A program made the translations under genes and the position numbers. The notes beneath the pieces are model-generated. The model was given only the letters and a program-made list of their open reading frames with translations. It was not told where the DNA came from and searched no databases. Shown in pieces: positions 24,401-36,400 of a stretch of DNA of 64,000 nt (the first letter of the stretch is position 1; each line of letters starts with the position of its first letter). Source of the stretch: Cololabis saira (taxonomy: Eukaryota; Chordata; Actinopteri; Beloniformes; Belonidae); contig NC_084599.1 of assembly GCF_033807715.1 (NCBI RefSeq), positions 4,185,625 through 4,249,624 of the forward strand, written 5' to 3'.

Positions 24401-27400
24401 AGGACAAGGGTGACCGAACTTTATGATTTGATCGTTTAACGTTAACTACCCAAAAATCCAACATTACCTGATACAAAATGGGAACCACAAATCCACGTTT
24501 CGGTGACTGGAATCCAGTTGTTTCTGTGAATTGCAGCGATCCATTTGTCTCTCTTAAGCTTATTTTTCATCAGTCTGTAAAACGATAATTCAGATTTCTT
24601 GCTAGTTCTATGAGTACAGTCGATTCCCACAACAGCTCTTTCCCATTTTAGATGTTTTCCAGTTGCTCAAACTGAAAGTTTACGCTGACACTCAGTCTTC
24701 CTGCCGCTCAGTCTTCCTGCCGCTCAGTCTTTCTGCCACTCAGTCTTTCTGCCGCTCAGTCTTCCTGCCGCTCAGTCTTTCTGCCGCTCAGTCTTCCTGC
24801 CGCTCAGTGGGCGTAACCGGTTGTGAAGTTGCATCTGTGACATCATGCACATTCCCTCTATAGTGAGAACAGGCATTTGCACTAATGTGGGCTCTGTACT
24901 TGGAGACAGAGCTGAGCTGCTTTGTTTCCTAGTCCATCTATGGCCACCAACTCTGGGTGGTGGCAGTGGATACCAGCAACTGGCTGGCTGAGTTTCCCCT
25001 GCAGCATTGCTGAACTCTCTAAGAGACGGGGCACGATCTCAGTCATCAAGGAGCGACTTTGAGAAGACTCGCTGCTCCTGCACATCCACAACCAACTGAG
25101 GCAGTCTAGACATCTGGATTAGATGCCCTCTGGACACATTTCTAGGATTTTATTGGAGAAAAAGTCCTAAGGAAGACGCAGAACACCCTCCTGAGGGGCT
25201 AAAGGTGTTAGTTGAGGAGAGCGAGGCCTCTAGGCCACGTTTACACAGAGCTGGGTATTTACAAAAACGGATATTTCCCCCTCTACGTTTTGAAAAATAC
25301 CATTTCCAGGAACCCGCATAAATATCTGTTAAGGTGCTATGAGCAGCCAAACCTACAGGGGGCAGTGTAACGAAAAGATGAAGTCATGCTAGCCAATCAT
25401 ACCCCTTTTCCACCAAGCTGGTTCCAGGGCTGGTTCTGGGCTAGAGCCAGACTTAGCACCAGTTCTTTGGTTTTACACAGCCTAAGCACCGGCTCCTGGC
25501 TCTCAAAACTAGACAAGGTGCTAGACAAGAACCATGTCTTTGCTGGTCCAACTTAAGAACCACGTTACGTCGGGGGCTACGTGCTTACGTCAGGGGCTGG
25601 GGGCGGGGCTGGGGACGGTGTTACTGAACAGCCAAAGCAGAATAAACACGGAAGAGCACCGTTTTTAAACAACGGAGCGTTGAAGAAGGCGGTTAAGTTA
25701 GCAGACTCTTTTATTATTACATCCATTTATTTAATAATGGATGTGGACGCGAGGCTGCCGCTCCATCGGCGGGTTCCCGGCCCGCGGGGGCGGCTCCCCG
25801 CCGGGGCGGCTCCCCGCCGGGGCGGCTCCCCGCCGGCTCCCCGCCGGCTCCCCGCCGGCTCCCCGCCGGCTCCCCGCCGGCTCCCCGCCCGCTCCCAGCC
25901 CGCTCCCCGCCCGCTCCCCGCCCGCTCCCCGCCCGCTCCCCGCCCGCTCCCAGCCCGCTCCACGCCCGCTCCACGCCCGCTCCACGCCCGCTCCACGCCC
26001 GCTCCACGCCCGCTCCACGCCCGCAGGGACGCGTCCCCGCCGCTCGACCCATGGTTCCTCCAGCCTTCAGCCCGCTTCCGCATCGCAGCTCCCCAGGAGC
26101 ATCTACTCATTCAGACTTGAGTTTCTGCATAAAAATGCGTTTTGATTACATTTCTAGCAAGAAATACATATTTTACTTTCATAATATTCACTCAGTGAAT
26201 GTACATAATCACTAGTTTTCCCGTTTGCCGAAGATCACGTCAGAATAAAGGGATGTATGGTTCCGCGTTACACCAACGCAGAGCCTACGGCGTAGGTTAC
26301 GTAACCTACGCCGTAGGCTCTGCGTCGATGTACGCGGCGACGCACGCCGTAATTTCTTAACAGGCGTAGCTACAACTGATAGATTTCATCTATTAAACCA
26401 ATATTTATCTTCCTAAATGATTTATTTCATCCAGCGTAATTCTCAACAGAGCTGCAGGTTTCTCCCCCGGGACGACGGCGCAGGTTGAGCCGTCTGAGGA
26501 GCTGCTGTGCCCCGGGGCTGCCGGCTCTCCAGTCACATTTCTTATCAGGCGTTATTTGGATAAACTGAGCCCAGGTTGGGGATCTTAACGGTTACTTTTA
26601 AGCCTGAAAAAAATATTAAAACTTAATAAAGTGCCATATTAACAGCGCTACAGCTGAAATTAAAACAGCTTTTGGCTCTCAGCTTCCTGATCAGGGTAGG
26701 GATGAAAACGAGGGGGAGTGGTGGTGACGTACACAGTAACGTGATGACGTGGCTCTCTGGCCAGCTGCAGGCCAACACCAGCTGTGTAAAAGCAAACGGT
26801 TCTCAACCGGTTCTTACTAGACACAACCGCGAACCGGCTCTAGCACCAGCACTACCACCAGCTTGGTGTAAAAGGGGTATCAGAATCCTGGAAAAAAAAG
26901 TTACTTCCGAGATGAAACCAGAGTCTTTCAGAAATGATCGTTTTTGTGACTTTAAGCTTCGTTTTCGTGTAAACGAACGGCCAAAACGCATGAAAACACC
27001 ACTGTTTTTGCTATGTGTAAAAAAGGCCTCTAAGATAAGGTTCAGTGATCCAGCTCATCTGAGTAGCTCCTTTGTCCTGATCTGGAGACGACAGCCAACC
27101 CATGCTGTTCTAGGTCCAGCCGGACGCAGCAGGATCTGACATCAGCTGTACTTGGACTGGCTGTACTGAAAAAGAGATGGGCCGAAGGTCGCTTCTAAAA
27201 CTAAACTCAATATAATTCTTTATCTATCAAAAGGATCAACTCAGGATTATAATCAACGTGAGGCAAAAGTAAAGATCTACTTTAAACTCCATGAAGTCCT
27301 GTATTTGATACATTATAATTCCACTGTAATTAATAACAAGAAGGCCAAATGTTGTTTTATGACATAATAAACTGACAAAAATGGAAAAACTAAATCTTAC

Positions 27401-30400
27401 CAAGTACATTTGAATTACGTGAGCTGCCACAAATTTGGCGCCGTACACCAGTCCGTCCGTCCACCGCACCTGAACCACGTCGCCCTGAGGGGGGGGTCCC
27501 AGCTGAGCGCAGTCTCGGCTCTGTGCAACAAAACAAAGGTTGGAGGGTTCTGAGAGTTCTGCAGACTCTTCAGACTTGGGTCAAACTGGTCAGAGTGGGA
27601 TTTGATTCAGTGGTGCAAATTTAAACTCAAGTGTTAAACACGACAGATTCTTATGCTGGATTCACAGTGAAAGTGTCAGAAATCTCCTGTTTCTCAGGAT
27701 TCCTGCATCTCTGCTGCTAAAGTCTGTCCACCTGCAGTGGGCGGGGCTAAAGCTGCAGAACTGGAGGAACAAAGTGCATATAGTCTACACATATCTATAT
27801 ATAGCTGCACATCTTCACTTTCCTCTTTCACCATGGATCACACTTTGGGAAGCTTCTTTATATTCCAGCGTTATTTCCACTAGATAAGAGTGAGTTTGAT
27901 CCTTAACCAGGTTGGTCCTGGATCAACATCAACCATCATCATTGGTCCCGGTGAAGCTGCAGTCTGTCTGGTGAACACTGACACACCGGGTCCCAGCGGA
28001 TCTGCTCATAGTTTAAACTGTGTTCTGGGATTAATAAGCACGGTTTTTATTATTTTGTGTTGGATCAATGTAGCAAATAAAATAGTTCAGACCATCAGTT
28101 CACCCTCAACCATCAGTTACTGTTTCACATGAGCAGTTCAGGTAGAAACATTTAGTTCAGGTAGAAACATTTAGTTCAGGTAGAAACATTTAGTTCAGGT
28201 AAAAACATTTAGTTCAGGTAGAAACATTTAGTTCAGGTAGAAACATTTAGTTCAGGTAAAAACATTTAGTTCAGGTAGAAACATTTAGTTCAGGTAGAAA
28301 CATTTAGTTCAGGTAGAAACATTTAGTTCAGGTAGAAACATTTAGTTCAGGTAGAAACATTTAGTTCAGGTAAAAACATTTAGTTCAGGTAAAAACATTT
28401 AGTTCAGGTAGAAACATTTAGTTCAGGTAGAAACATTTAGTTCAGGTAAAAACTGCAGTCAAATCAGCAAAAATGTCAGTTTGCTGGATGAAATATATGA
28501 TTTCCTGATAAATAAGTGTGTTAGTGACAGCTCTGCTCATGTGTGCATGTGAATGAGTGAACGTTTGTGTGAACATGAAAGTACAATCTGCATTTAGGCT
28601 TCAGGAATCCCGGTCTGTGATTGGACGCTGCCTCGGCGTCGCCGCTGCTCATTTAAATAAAGTTGAGGTTTGAAAACTTCAAATTGATGCTCTGGACGCC
28701 TCCAACACCTCCAACACCTCCAACACCTCCAACACCTCCAACACCTCCGTGGCCTCTGACGCCTCTAACAGCGCTTTCATAGAAAATGAATGGCAGCCGG
28801 ACGCCTATAACGCCTGTGACGCCTGTGGTGCTTTCAGTGTGAATCCAGGGTCAGTCACTAAAGACCAGGGCAATGCAATGTCTATTAGAAACTTGATAAA
28901 CCTACCACGATGTCCTCTGGGAAGAGGTTGTCGCTGAAGGAGCCGTCGTCAAAGTTGACCTCATAAAAGGTTTCTTTAGAGAGCTGCACCACGTCGCACT
29001 GGTAGTAGCGGCCGTTCTTGTGCTTGCATATGACCTTCTGGCCCACGGTGAGCTCGTGCATGGCTGCTTTGTTGCGCTGTGAGAGGAAGAAAAAGAAAAT
29101 ACGTCTTTTTCACATGCTACTACTACTGAGGACTGGATGCTACAATGCTTTTATCATTTGGGAAACTTTCTTTTACAATACAAACAGACAATCCTACGGA
29201 AGAGAAAAAATATTTGAGAGAGGAAGAATTTTCTTTATTGAGCACTTCCAGAAAAAAGTTGAAATGTCGAGAAAAAAGTCGAAATGTTGAGATTAATGTT
29301 CAAATACAATTTCAAGAGAAAAGTCGAAATTTCGCGAATAAAGTCGAAATTTCGCCTTTTTTCTCAACATTTCAACTTTATTCACGAAATTTTGACTTTT
29401 TTCTCAACATTTCGATGTTTTTCTCAACATTTCCACTTTTTTCTCGAAGTGTATAATGAGAAAAAAAATCTTCCTCCTCTAAAATATTATTTCTTTCTCC
29501 TGCCTGGCCCTGATACTCGTCCGTACAATCCCTTCACTGATGTGCAGAACCATGTTTGCAGAAACCCAGTACCTCTGTCTGGGCGGGGCCTTTGTGTCGA
29601 CAGCAGGTAACGTGCACCACGAAGGGCCAGTCGTCCGGCTGCAGGAGCACGCCGCCCGCCTGGGCGCAGGTAGGGTGGTAGGCAGTGGGGCAGCGGCCGT
29701 GAGAGCACTGCACACAGCAGCCTGACGCCTTCTTCATCCACTTCTTACAGTAGTAACATTTCTAGGACAAGAAAACAGAATATAATAAAACAATAATACT
29801 CATTCTGAACCACGAATTAGACTTTATTGGAGCTTTTCCACTAGAACCTACTCAGCCCAACTCGACTCAGTTTGGTTCTTTTCCTCTAGGGGTTTAACGT
29901 GCCGAGTAGATACTTTTCTGTATCTATTCTGCCGAGGTTCTAAGCTGCTGAGTCGGCTGTATCTGACATCATCACACTACAGGCCACTGATTGGTCGGGG
30001 GGTTGGAGTCAGACGTCTGAGTCAGGAGGAGGAAATCAGAGAAAGAGACTCTGACGGATTCTGGTTCATTTTATTCAACCAGCAACGGCAGCAAAAGTCT
30101 GTTTCTGATCCAACTCTGAGGGTCAGATGTTCATAAACCTGGTGCTGAGGAGAGAATTTAAAAGGGATCTAGACGGAGATAAGGAACGACCAGATCTACC
30201 AGGAGATCTGTCTCTTCATAGCTGCTCACGGCTCCAGCTGACTTTTCAGCAGCACAGAGACAAACAACAAAAAAAAGCGTCGCCGCTTGAAGCTTCTCTC
30301 TCTCTCATATTTTTTAACTTGATATCAAACACAAGCCACAGACCCAGCAGCACATCTATCATCTCCTCCAGGTTCTACATCTTTAGTGTTGTTGTCTTCT

Positions 30401-33400
30401 TCGTTTAAATACACAATCAAATACGTCACAGCAGCTTCACTCCAACCTCCTACTTCTGATCTGGGTATTGAAAACAAACGAGGGCGAGTGGAGTCGGGCT
30501 GAGTAGGTTCTAGTGGAAAAGCGTCATATGTGCATGACGGAGGTTAAAGCTGGTGAGTCTGCTCCATTTCCCCAACTTCTCCCTCCTGATTGATTATTCC
30601 TCAGCTCCCCCCTGCCAACTGGACGAGGTGGGGTGTGGCGTTTATCATACGACTCATTTTTCAGTGTTGTGCTCGCCCATGTGCCCATGTGAACTTATAA
30701 AATGTATGAACACTTTGTAAAAGTGTATATTCAACTTTGAAACGGCTCAGCTGAAAATCGGCTGTAATGTGCCTCCAAAAATGGCCGACCTGAACTACAA
30801 CCCCCAGCATGCCTTGCGTGGGGGGGGTGGCGTCTACAAGCGGCGCGCATCCAATCGCAATGAGGCACCGATGACGTCACCGCAGCGTGCGTAGGATCAA
30901 AACGCCGCGCTGCGCGTTCATCTTTCTCTTTTTCCTTCATTCAACTGACGGGTCAGGACGTCTTTTTGGCTCCTGCGGCGTGGTCTGGCCGGAGGATCAG
31001 CGAGGACCCGCGGCGCAGACAGCGCCGGCTGCATCTCTCTCTCTCTTTTACTCTCTCGCTTCTCCACTTCATCTCATCCGAGCTGGATCGTTTGGCTCTG
31101 GGCCAAGATCCCATCTTCCTTTCTCCCCCTGGCTGGGGGGAGGGGTAAGGCCCGCATCGGACCGGGCCCGCTCCGTTGGACCCGCGGTTGAAGCGGCGGT
31201 CCCCCGGGGAGGCTCTGGCTTCCACTAACTCTGTCCTCTAAGTTCACAGATCCAAGCTTCCGACGCCCACGCGCTCCCAGCAACCAGATCGGGACACAGC
31301 TGCGACTGAACGCTCAGACTGAAACCCCCCTCCCCGCTCCGAGCCCCTGTCAGCTGACCGCGCAGGAATCGGGGACGGACGGCCGGCGTCTCGCCGGCGT
31401 GAGCTCTCCCGGGGCCCGGACGGCCGCGCGTCGGCGACCGGCGCAGAGAGGGAAGCACGGCAGGAGAGACCGGTCCCCCGCCGTGCCTAGGAATGCGTGT
31501 GAGCCTCCGTTTTGGTCCGGAACCACGGCCCGGCACGAGGCGGCCCCGCCGCTGTCTAATCCGTTTCAGGGGAAGGGACGGCCCAGTCGACAAAACCCTC
31601 AGGCACCCAATCCGGATCCCAGGCGAAACGTGAGCCCGGGAACGGCAGATCAGTAGGACTAAGAACGGTTCAGAACTGTGTGAAGTCGGGATCTCTGTTT
31701 ATCAGTAACTTAAGAACGTTTTCAGAGCTAAATCTGTGTTCAGAGCTGAGATTACATCAGCACCATTATCAGGACTGTTTTCATTAATTTGTAGTCACTA
31801 CTTTCTGCTAGTCATTCGTGTTTTAAAGCGCTGTTTTCTGCCGTAGTCACGTTTAAAACACCGGGAGTAACATCCGGTCTAGATCTGCACGTGGCTTAAA
31901 GAGGGTTTCCGCCATCTTTAAAATATGACCCTCTAAACACTGCAATATTTTAAAACGGTACATGTTCGTGATATCATTTTTATTATTGCTTTGATTTCTT
32001 TTTTTCATTCCATGCATTTAACTTTAAGTTTCATTTTTATTGATTGTTGTTTTTCTAGTTGATTGTTTTATAATACTTAAGTTCTGCCATCGGGATTTAT
32101 TGGGTATCCATTTACATACCCGTACCCGTATGTAAATAAATTCTGATTGATTTTTAATGAGTGGTTGTTGTTATTTCATGCAAGATTTGGTCACAAATTG
32201 ATTTGTTTAAGCAGAGCCTAGTGTTCGGACATCACGCCTTCATTGTTATTCTGTAAGATATAGTAAGATTTGCTGTTCTGCAGGATAATTCAAATCATGT
32301 GAGACTGATTTTCTGCTGTTTTAGTTATCGAATTCCATCGGAGTAAGGCCCGGTGGTGGTGCCCCGAGAATTATCATTTTGATAATACGATTTGATAAAT
32401 AGTCAACTTTATTAATTATTAATAATTATTAATAATATTCATTAATAGCCTTGGATAACTAATCAGCTTAGCTACCTGAGTTGCACAACACCAGTTTGAA
32501 TTGCACACTTTCATCAGAAGCTTTGACCCTCCCATCATGTGTGGGTTAATCTGTCATCTGCCAAAATTCAGGGAGGATTTTATACGGGACTATGCAGACC
32601 TGGTGGCTAGCATGACTGTGGGCTTTGACCGCTTTTTAATAGTCTACAATTTTAATATCCATGTTTGCTAACTAATCTAAATGTGGCACTCAAAGTGTCC
32701 GGTGTTTCATGTGAAGCTTTCCTAACATTTTGTTAACAAGAGTAACTTCACGAGGAACCAATATGAAACCAACTTGCCAGTTTGTCCATCTGCATTCAGT
32801 AAATATGCCTTTTAAACTAGGAAACTCCACTCTTTAACAGAGATGTTCCTGTGGGGTTCCCAAGGCAACAGGGTGACATCTCCGTCTAGTGATCTCACCA
32901 GTTTAAATCTCTGCAGAGGGATTCCACTTAAATCCACGGGACTTCTCTCAGCGATGTTGACGAAGCGCGCTTCCAGCACGGCCACGGCACACAGCACATG
33001 CACCCACCTGCAACAACACAAAAAAAAAAAACGATTTTCCGATTCTAAATCAATTCTCATATTAATTCCTAAAAATCGATTGGGAAAAAAAAAAAATCGA
33101 TGTCTAAAGATTTATTTATTTATTTATATAAAGAATAACTGGTGCCATGTTTTTGCCTTTAAATATGTTTAAAGGTATGAAAACATTAAAGTTTTCAGTT
33201 ATAATTGCATAAATTGTCTATACATTACTTTATATACTATCTTGGGGTTATATTTGCATAAAATGCTCAAAACCACATTCGTAATGTGGGAAAAAAAAAA
33301 ACTAAAACCGATTTCATCCGTCTCTGTTTCCTCCCTGGATCTGTTTGGTAATTCTGCCCCACGATGTTTCTGAAAGCAGTTCTATCAGCATTCTGGGAGC

Positions 33401-36400
33401 TGATTGGTCCTTACAGCATCATTAGCTGCAATACTTGCTGTTGAATCTCAATATAATACTAGTAGTAATATGTTGCAGAACTACAGTCATATCATTCATG
33501 CAACAGCTCAAAAAACACTTTTAATAACACTAACCCAAATCAATATCGGAATCAAATCGAATCAAATCTTGATAATCGATTCTGAATCTTAAGAATCAAA
33601 TCTAATCTTGACATTTGAATGGATCCCCAGCCCTAGTGGACATCACATCTATGATGCAACGAGGATGTTTGAAGCTCTGTAATCAGAATTATAGTCTACA
33701 CTGCTCAGATAAGAGACCAGAACGGACAAACTGGGCATCATCTAGTTTCATTAGGAAAGAGAAATACACACATGGGAGTACATTTTTGGATACCCTTTCT
33801 CTTTGTACGTCAACCGTTAGAGAGGGAAAAATAAATAAGATCACAGATGAACCAAAACAATAAGATTTAAAAAAGAACAGAATAATTCAATAATACAGAA
33901 AAGTCCTTCTTGACCGTTTATACGTCTTAAACAACACGACAACTTACTTGTGGTTGTTAGTTTTCTGCAAGGCTCCGCCCCTCAACCAACACAGGCAGCA
34001 GTTCTACAAAAAAAAAAACAACAGTCAGTGGGTCAATAAAGATGCAAAGACTCTCTCTCTCCCTGCATTAATCCCCCTCATTCTAAGTAAGGGTCAATAG
34101 TCAGCATATAATCCAGGTCTGGACAGCTCTGCTGGTGACACCATGTCCGTCAGCTCTAAAACCTGCAGGACAGGAGCTTCCCAGGACCAGGGTGGAGACC
34201 CGGTCTACGGTATTGGTAGTAATTGTGCCGTTATCTTGGTGGTTTTGAGCAGCCGCTCTTGAACGGTCCAATATGAGCCCTGATGTGAAGCCCCTGCCTT
34301 GTTGGGACTGGTTCGGTACCTTCCGTACCAGAGGAAATGGGTGTGGTTTTCAGGGCTGCCAGAGCGTCTGTTCACTCTGAAGCGGGAGAAGTGAAGCATG
34401 GCTGAGCTAACGTGGGCGCTGTGGGCTGTGGAGGTGAAACTGCTTTGTTTCCATCCCTGATGTTTCAACCTGAGCAGACCAGTCACACAGCAGCTTCAAG
34501 GTATGCAGCCTATTTATGGAATGAGCATCATGAAATGTGATTGGTTGTTTATGGTATGAGGAAGGCCGGTCCCAAGCGCCTCCTGTGGAGCGTTAGCGCC
34601 ACGCTCCAATCTGAGCGTGTGTCAGTGTTGACCATCAGCAACCAATTTGTCACTTTACTATGTGGGCTGGTCAAATGAATGAGTGAAGCTGATTTCCTAA
34701 GTGTGCACTGACCTCGGTCATGGCATTGGCTTTACATCGTGCACACTTCCAGTCCTTGGTCACGCGGGCTGGATTAACCCCGTAACAGCCTGGAAACAAG
34801 TGAGGAACACAAAAATACAGCGTGAGAACGAGAGTCAGTGGGAGGTGAGGCTTCATCCACAGCTCTGCCTTCACATCAGCATTTCAACTCTGTCAGAGAA
34901 GATCTCAGATCTCAGAAGATGCCGTGCTCGTGGCTGCGCTGCTGCTGCTGGGAAGATGCTGAATGCTCCTGCACATGGACTGAGGCTTCAGTTTGATCAA
35001 AAGTAGACTTCAGATACCAAATACAACAGCAGCTTTCATGTTTTACAATGAAAACACACTAATGTGGTCGTAATCCAGATGTTGAGACACTTGGAGCAGC
35101 AGCAGTAATTTGTGTGAAGACAGTCTTCATAGTTGAGTCTCTCATCACATGTGTCAATCATGAATTATCAACTATTTCTAATCGGTTCCAGATCAATAAG
35201 CTAACTCGAAATGTAAAGAAATCTAACTTTATGATCTTCTGCAACAAAAATAAACCTTATGCAAAAGAAGAAGCTAAAATATTAATTAACGGAACTGAAA
35301 TCCTTCAAGTATCACACACAAATTTTCTGGGTGTTGTTTTGGATGAAGGTCTAAATTGGAATAATCATATTTATCAAGTTTGCAAAAGATCAATGAAAAT
35401 GCTTGGAAAAGGTTTGTCCCTTGATCCGTCCCTCTGCTCACTTGACTGTATTATAGTTTCCTATTTCCATATATGAATTACTGCAATATTGTCTGGTCTG
35501 CAATGTATCCAACTTTTCTCAACAAATTACTGATAATCCAAAAAGATTCTTAAGAACGATCTCAGTCTGGTAGACACGAACCATCTGCACCTCTTTTTAT
35601 GAAATATTCACTATTATCCATCATAAACTTGATGAACATGTTTTTCACTCATGCTTGTTTGTGCATAAGTTTATCAATAGAAAACAAGATATTTCTGTTT
35701 TCTATTTCTGTTTTTTTGTTTTTCATCTGATATTAATTCATATCCAACTAGACGCAGTGGCGATCTTCATTTACCCTTCTGTCTTACATCTGGTCATCAA
35801 TTTAATATTACATTTAGATCCAAAACTAATGACTTGAATGTGTCGCTGAAGTCAACATTATCTTTTACCTCCTTCAGAAAGTTAATAAAAAAAACATCTC
35901 ATTCTGTTTTAACCTTCAATGTCTTTATCTTTAATGTAATCCAGACCTTGTAACCATGTTCTCTTTTACGTTTACAGGACTGTCTCAGAAAATTAGAATA
36001 TTGTGATAAAGTCCTTTATTTTCTGTAACGCAAAAATGTCATACATTCTAGATTCATTACAAATCAACTGAAATATTACAAGCCTTTTATTATTTTAATA
36101 TTGCTGATCATGGTTTACAGCTTAAGAAAACTCAAATATCCCATCTCAAAAAAATTTGAATATTCTGGGAATCTTAATCTTAAACTGTAAGCCATAATCA
36201 GCTATATTAAAATAATAAAAGGCTTGTAATATCTCAGTTGATTTGTAATGAATCCAGAATGTATGACATTTTTGTTGTTTTTTTTTTTTTTTTTTGTTTT
36301 TTTTTTTAAATTGCATTACAGAAAATAAAGAACTTTATCACAATATTCAAATTTTCTGAGACAGTCCTGTATATGTATAATGTTTTTAATTTGTTGTACA

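Larger units (their letters stand above)
23620..24870 (-). mobile_element. THAP-encoding DNA transposon, copy 1
   Basis: Shares with the block at 59553-62718 (opposite orientation) a 43-bp satellite, a THAP-type exon, a 16-bp minisatellite and a terminus ATAGAGGGAATGTGCATGAT. The left end here lacks the outer part seen in copy 2. No transposase catalytic domain is present, so it is non-autonomous. Confidence 0.7.
25400..26879. mobile_element. nested DNA element, TACCCCTTTTCCACCAAGC ends
   Basis: Inverted ends TACCCCTTTTCCACCAAGCT and AGCTTGGTGTAAAAGGGGTA. Flanked by TCA on both sides (25397-25399, 26880-26882). A 3-bp duplication with long inverted ends suits PIF/Harbinger, though TCA is not its usual TWA. 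Contains a 12-bp minisatellite and a palindromic MITE. Confidence 0.75.
25233..27024. mobile_element. hAT-type MITE with perfect 8-bp target duplication, itself interrupted
   Basis: GGCCTCTA flanks both sides (25225-25232, 27025-27032). The outer sequence begins GGCCACGTTTACACAGAGCT and ends GCTATGTGTAAAAAA. A second element (25400-26879) is inserted inside it. Confidence 0.8.
24890..27175 (+). mobile_element. decayed LINE fragment (RTE/Rex3-like) split by a nested insertion
   Basis: GAACTCTCTAAGAGACGGGG, GGAGCGACTTTGAGAAGACT and the CTGCTCCTGCACATCCACA run resemble the familiar C-terminal stretch of fish RTE/Rex-type LINEs. The other side resumes at 27033-27175 (CTGATCTGGAGACGACAGCC). A hAT MITE (25233-27024) splits it. 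Confidence 0.5.
27651..28850 (+). mobile_element. non-autonomous element, CTGGATTCACAC ends, copy 1, with promoter-like block
   Basis: Inverted ends CTGGATTCACAGTGAAAG and CTTTCAGTGTGAATCCAG. A GC box (GGGCGGGGC, 27739-27747), a TATA-like CTATATATAG (27795-27804) and TTCACCATGG (ATG at 27833) are arrayed as in a promoter. The ORF that follows is broken here (in-frame TAG, then shift). An inverted copy is at 49193-50190. Confidence 0.75.

Noticed and set aside
25581..26145. Arg/Ala/Gly-rich 95-179 residue ORFs
   Set aside because: 12-bp GC-rich array inside a DNA element; all frames open.
28136..28455. 19-bp repeats as a CRISPR or regulatory array
   Set aside because: Head-to-tail minisatellite without spacers, inside a MITE that has an inverted copy with a different unit count.
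30887..31656. Several 60-120 residue Arg/Pro-rich ORFs as a gene
   Set aside because: Expected by chance in CpG-rich DNA. No conserved motif, and frames overlap on both strands.
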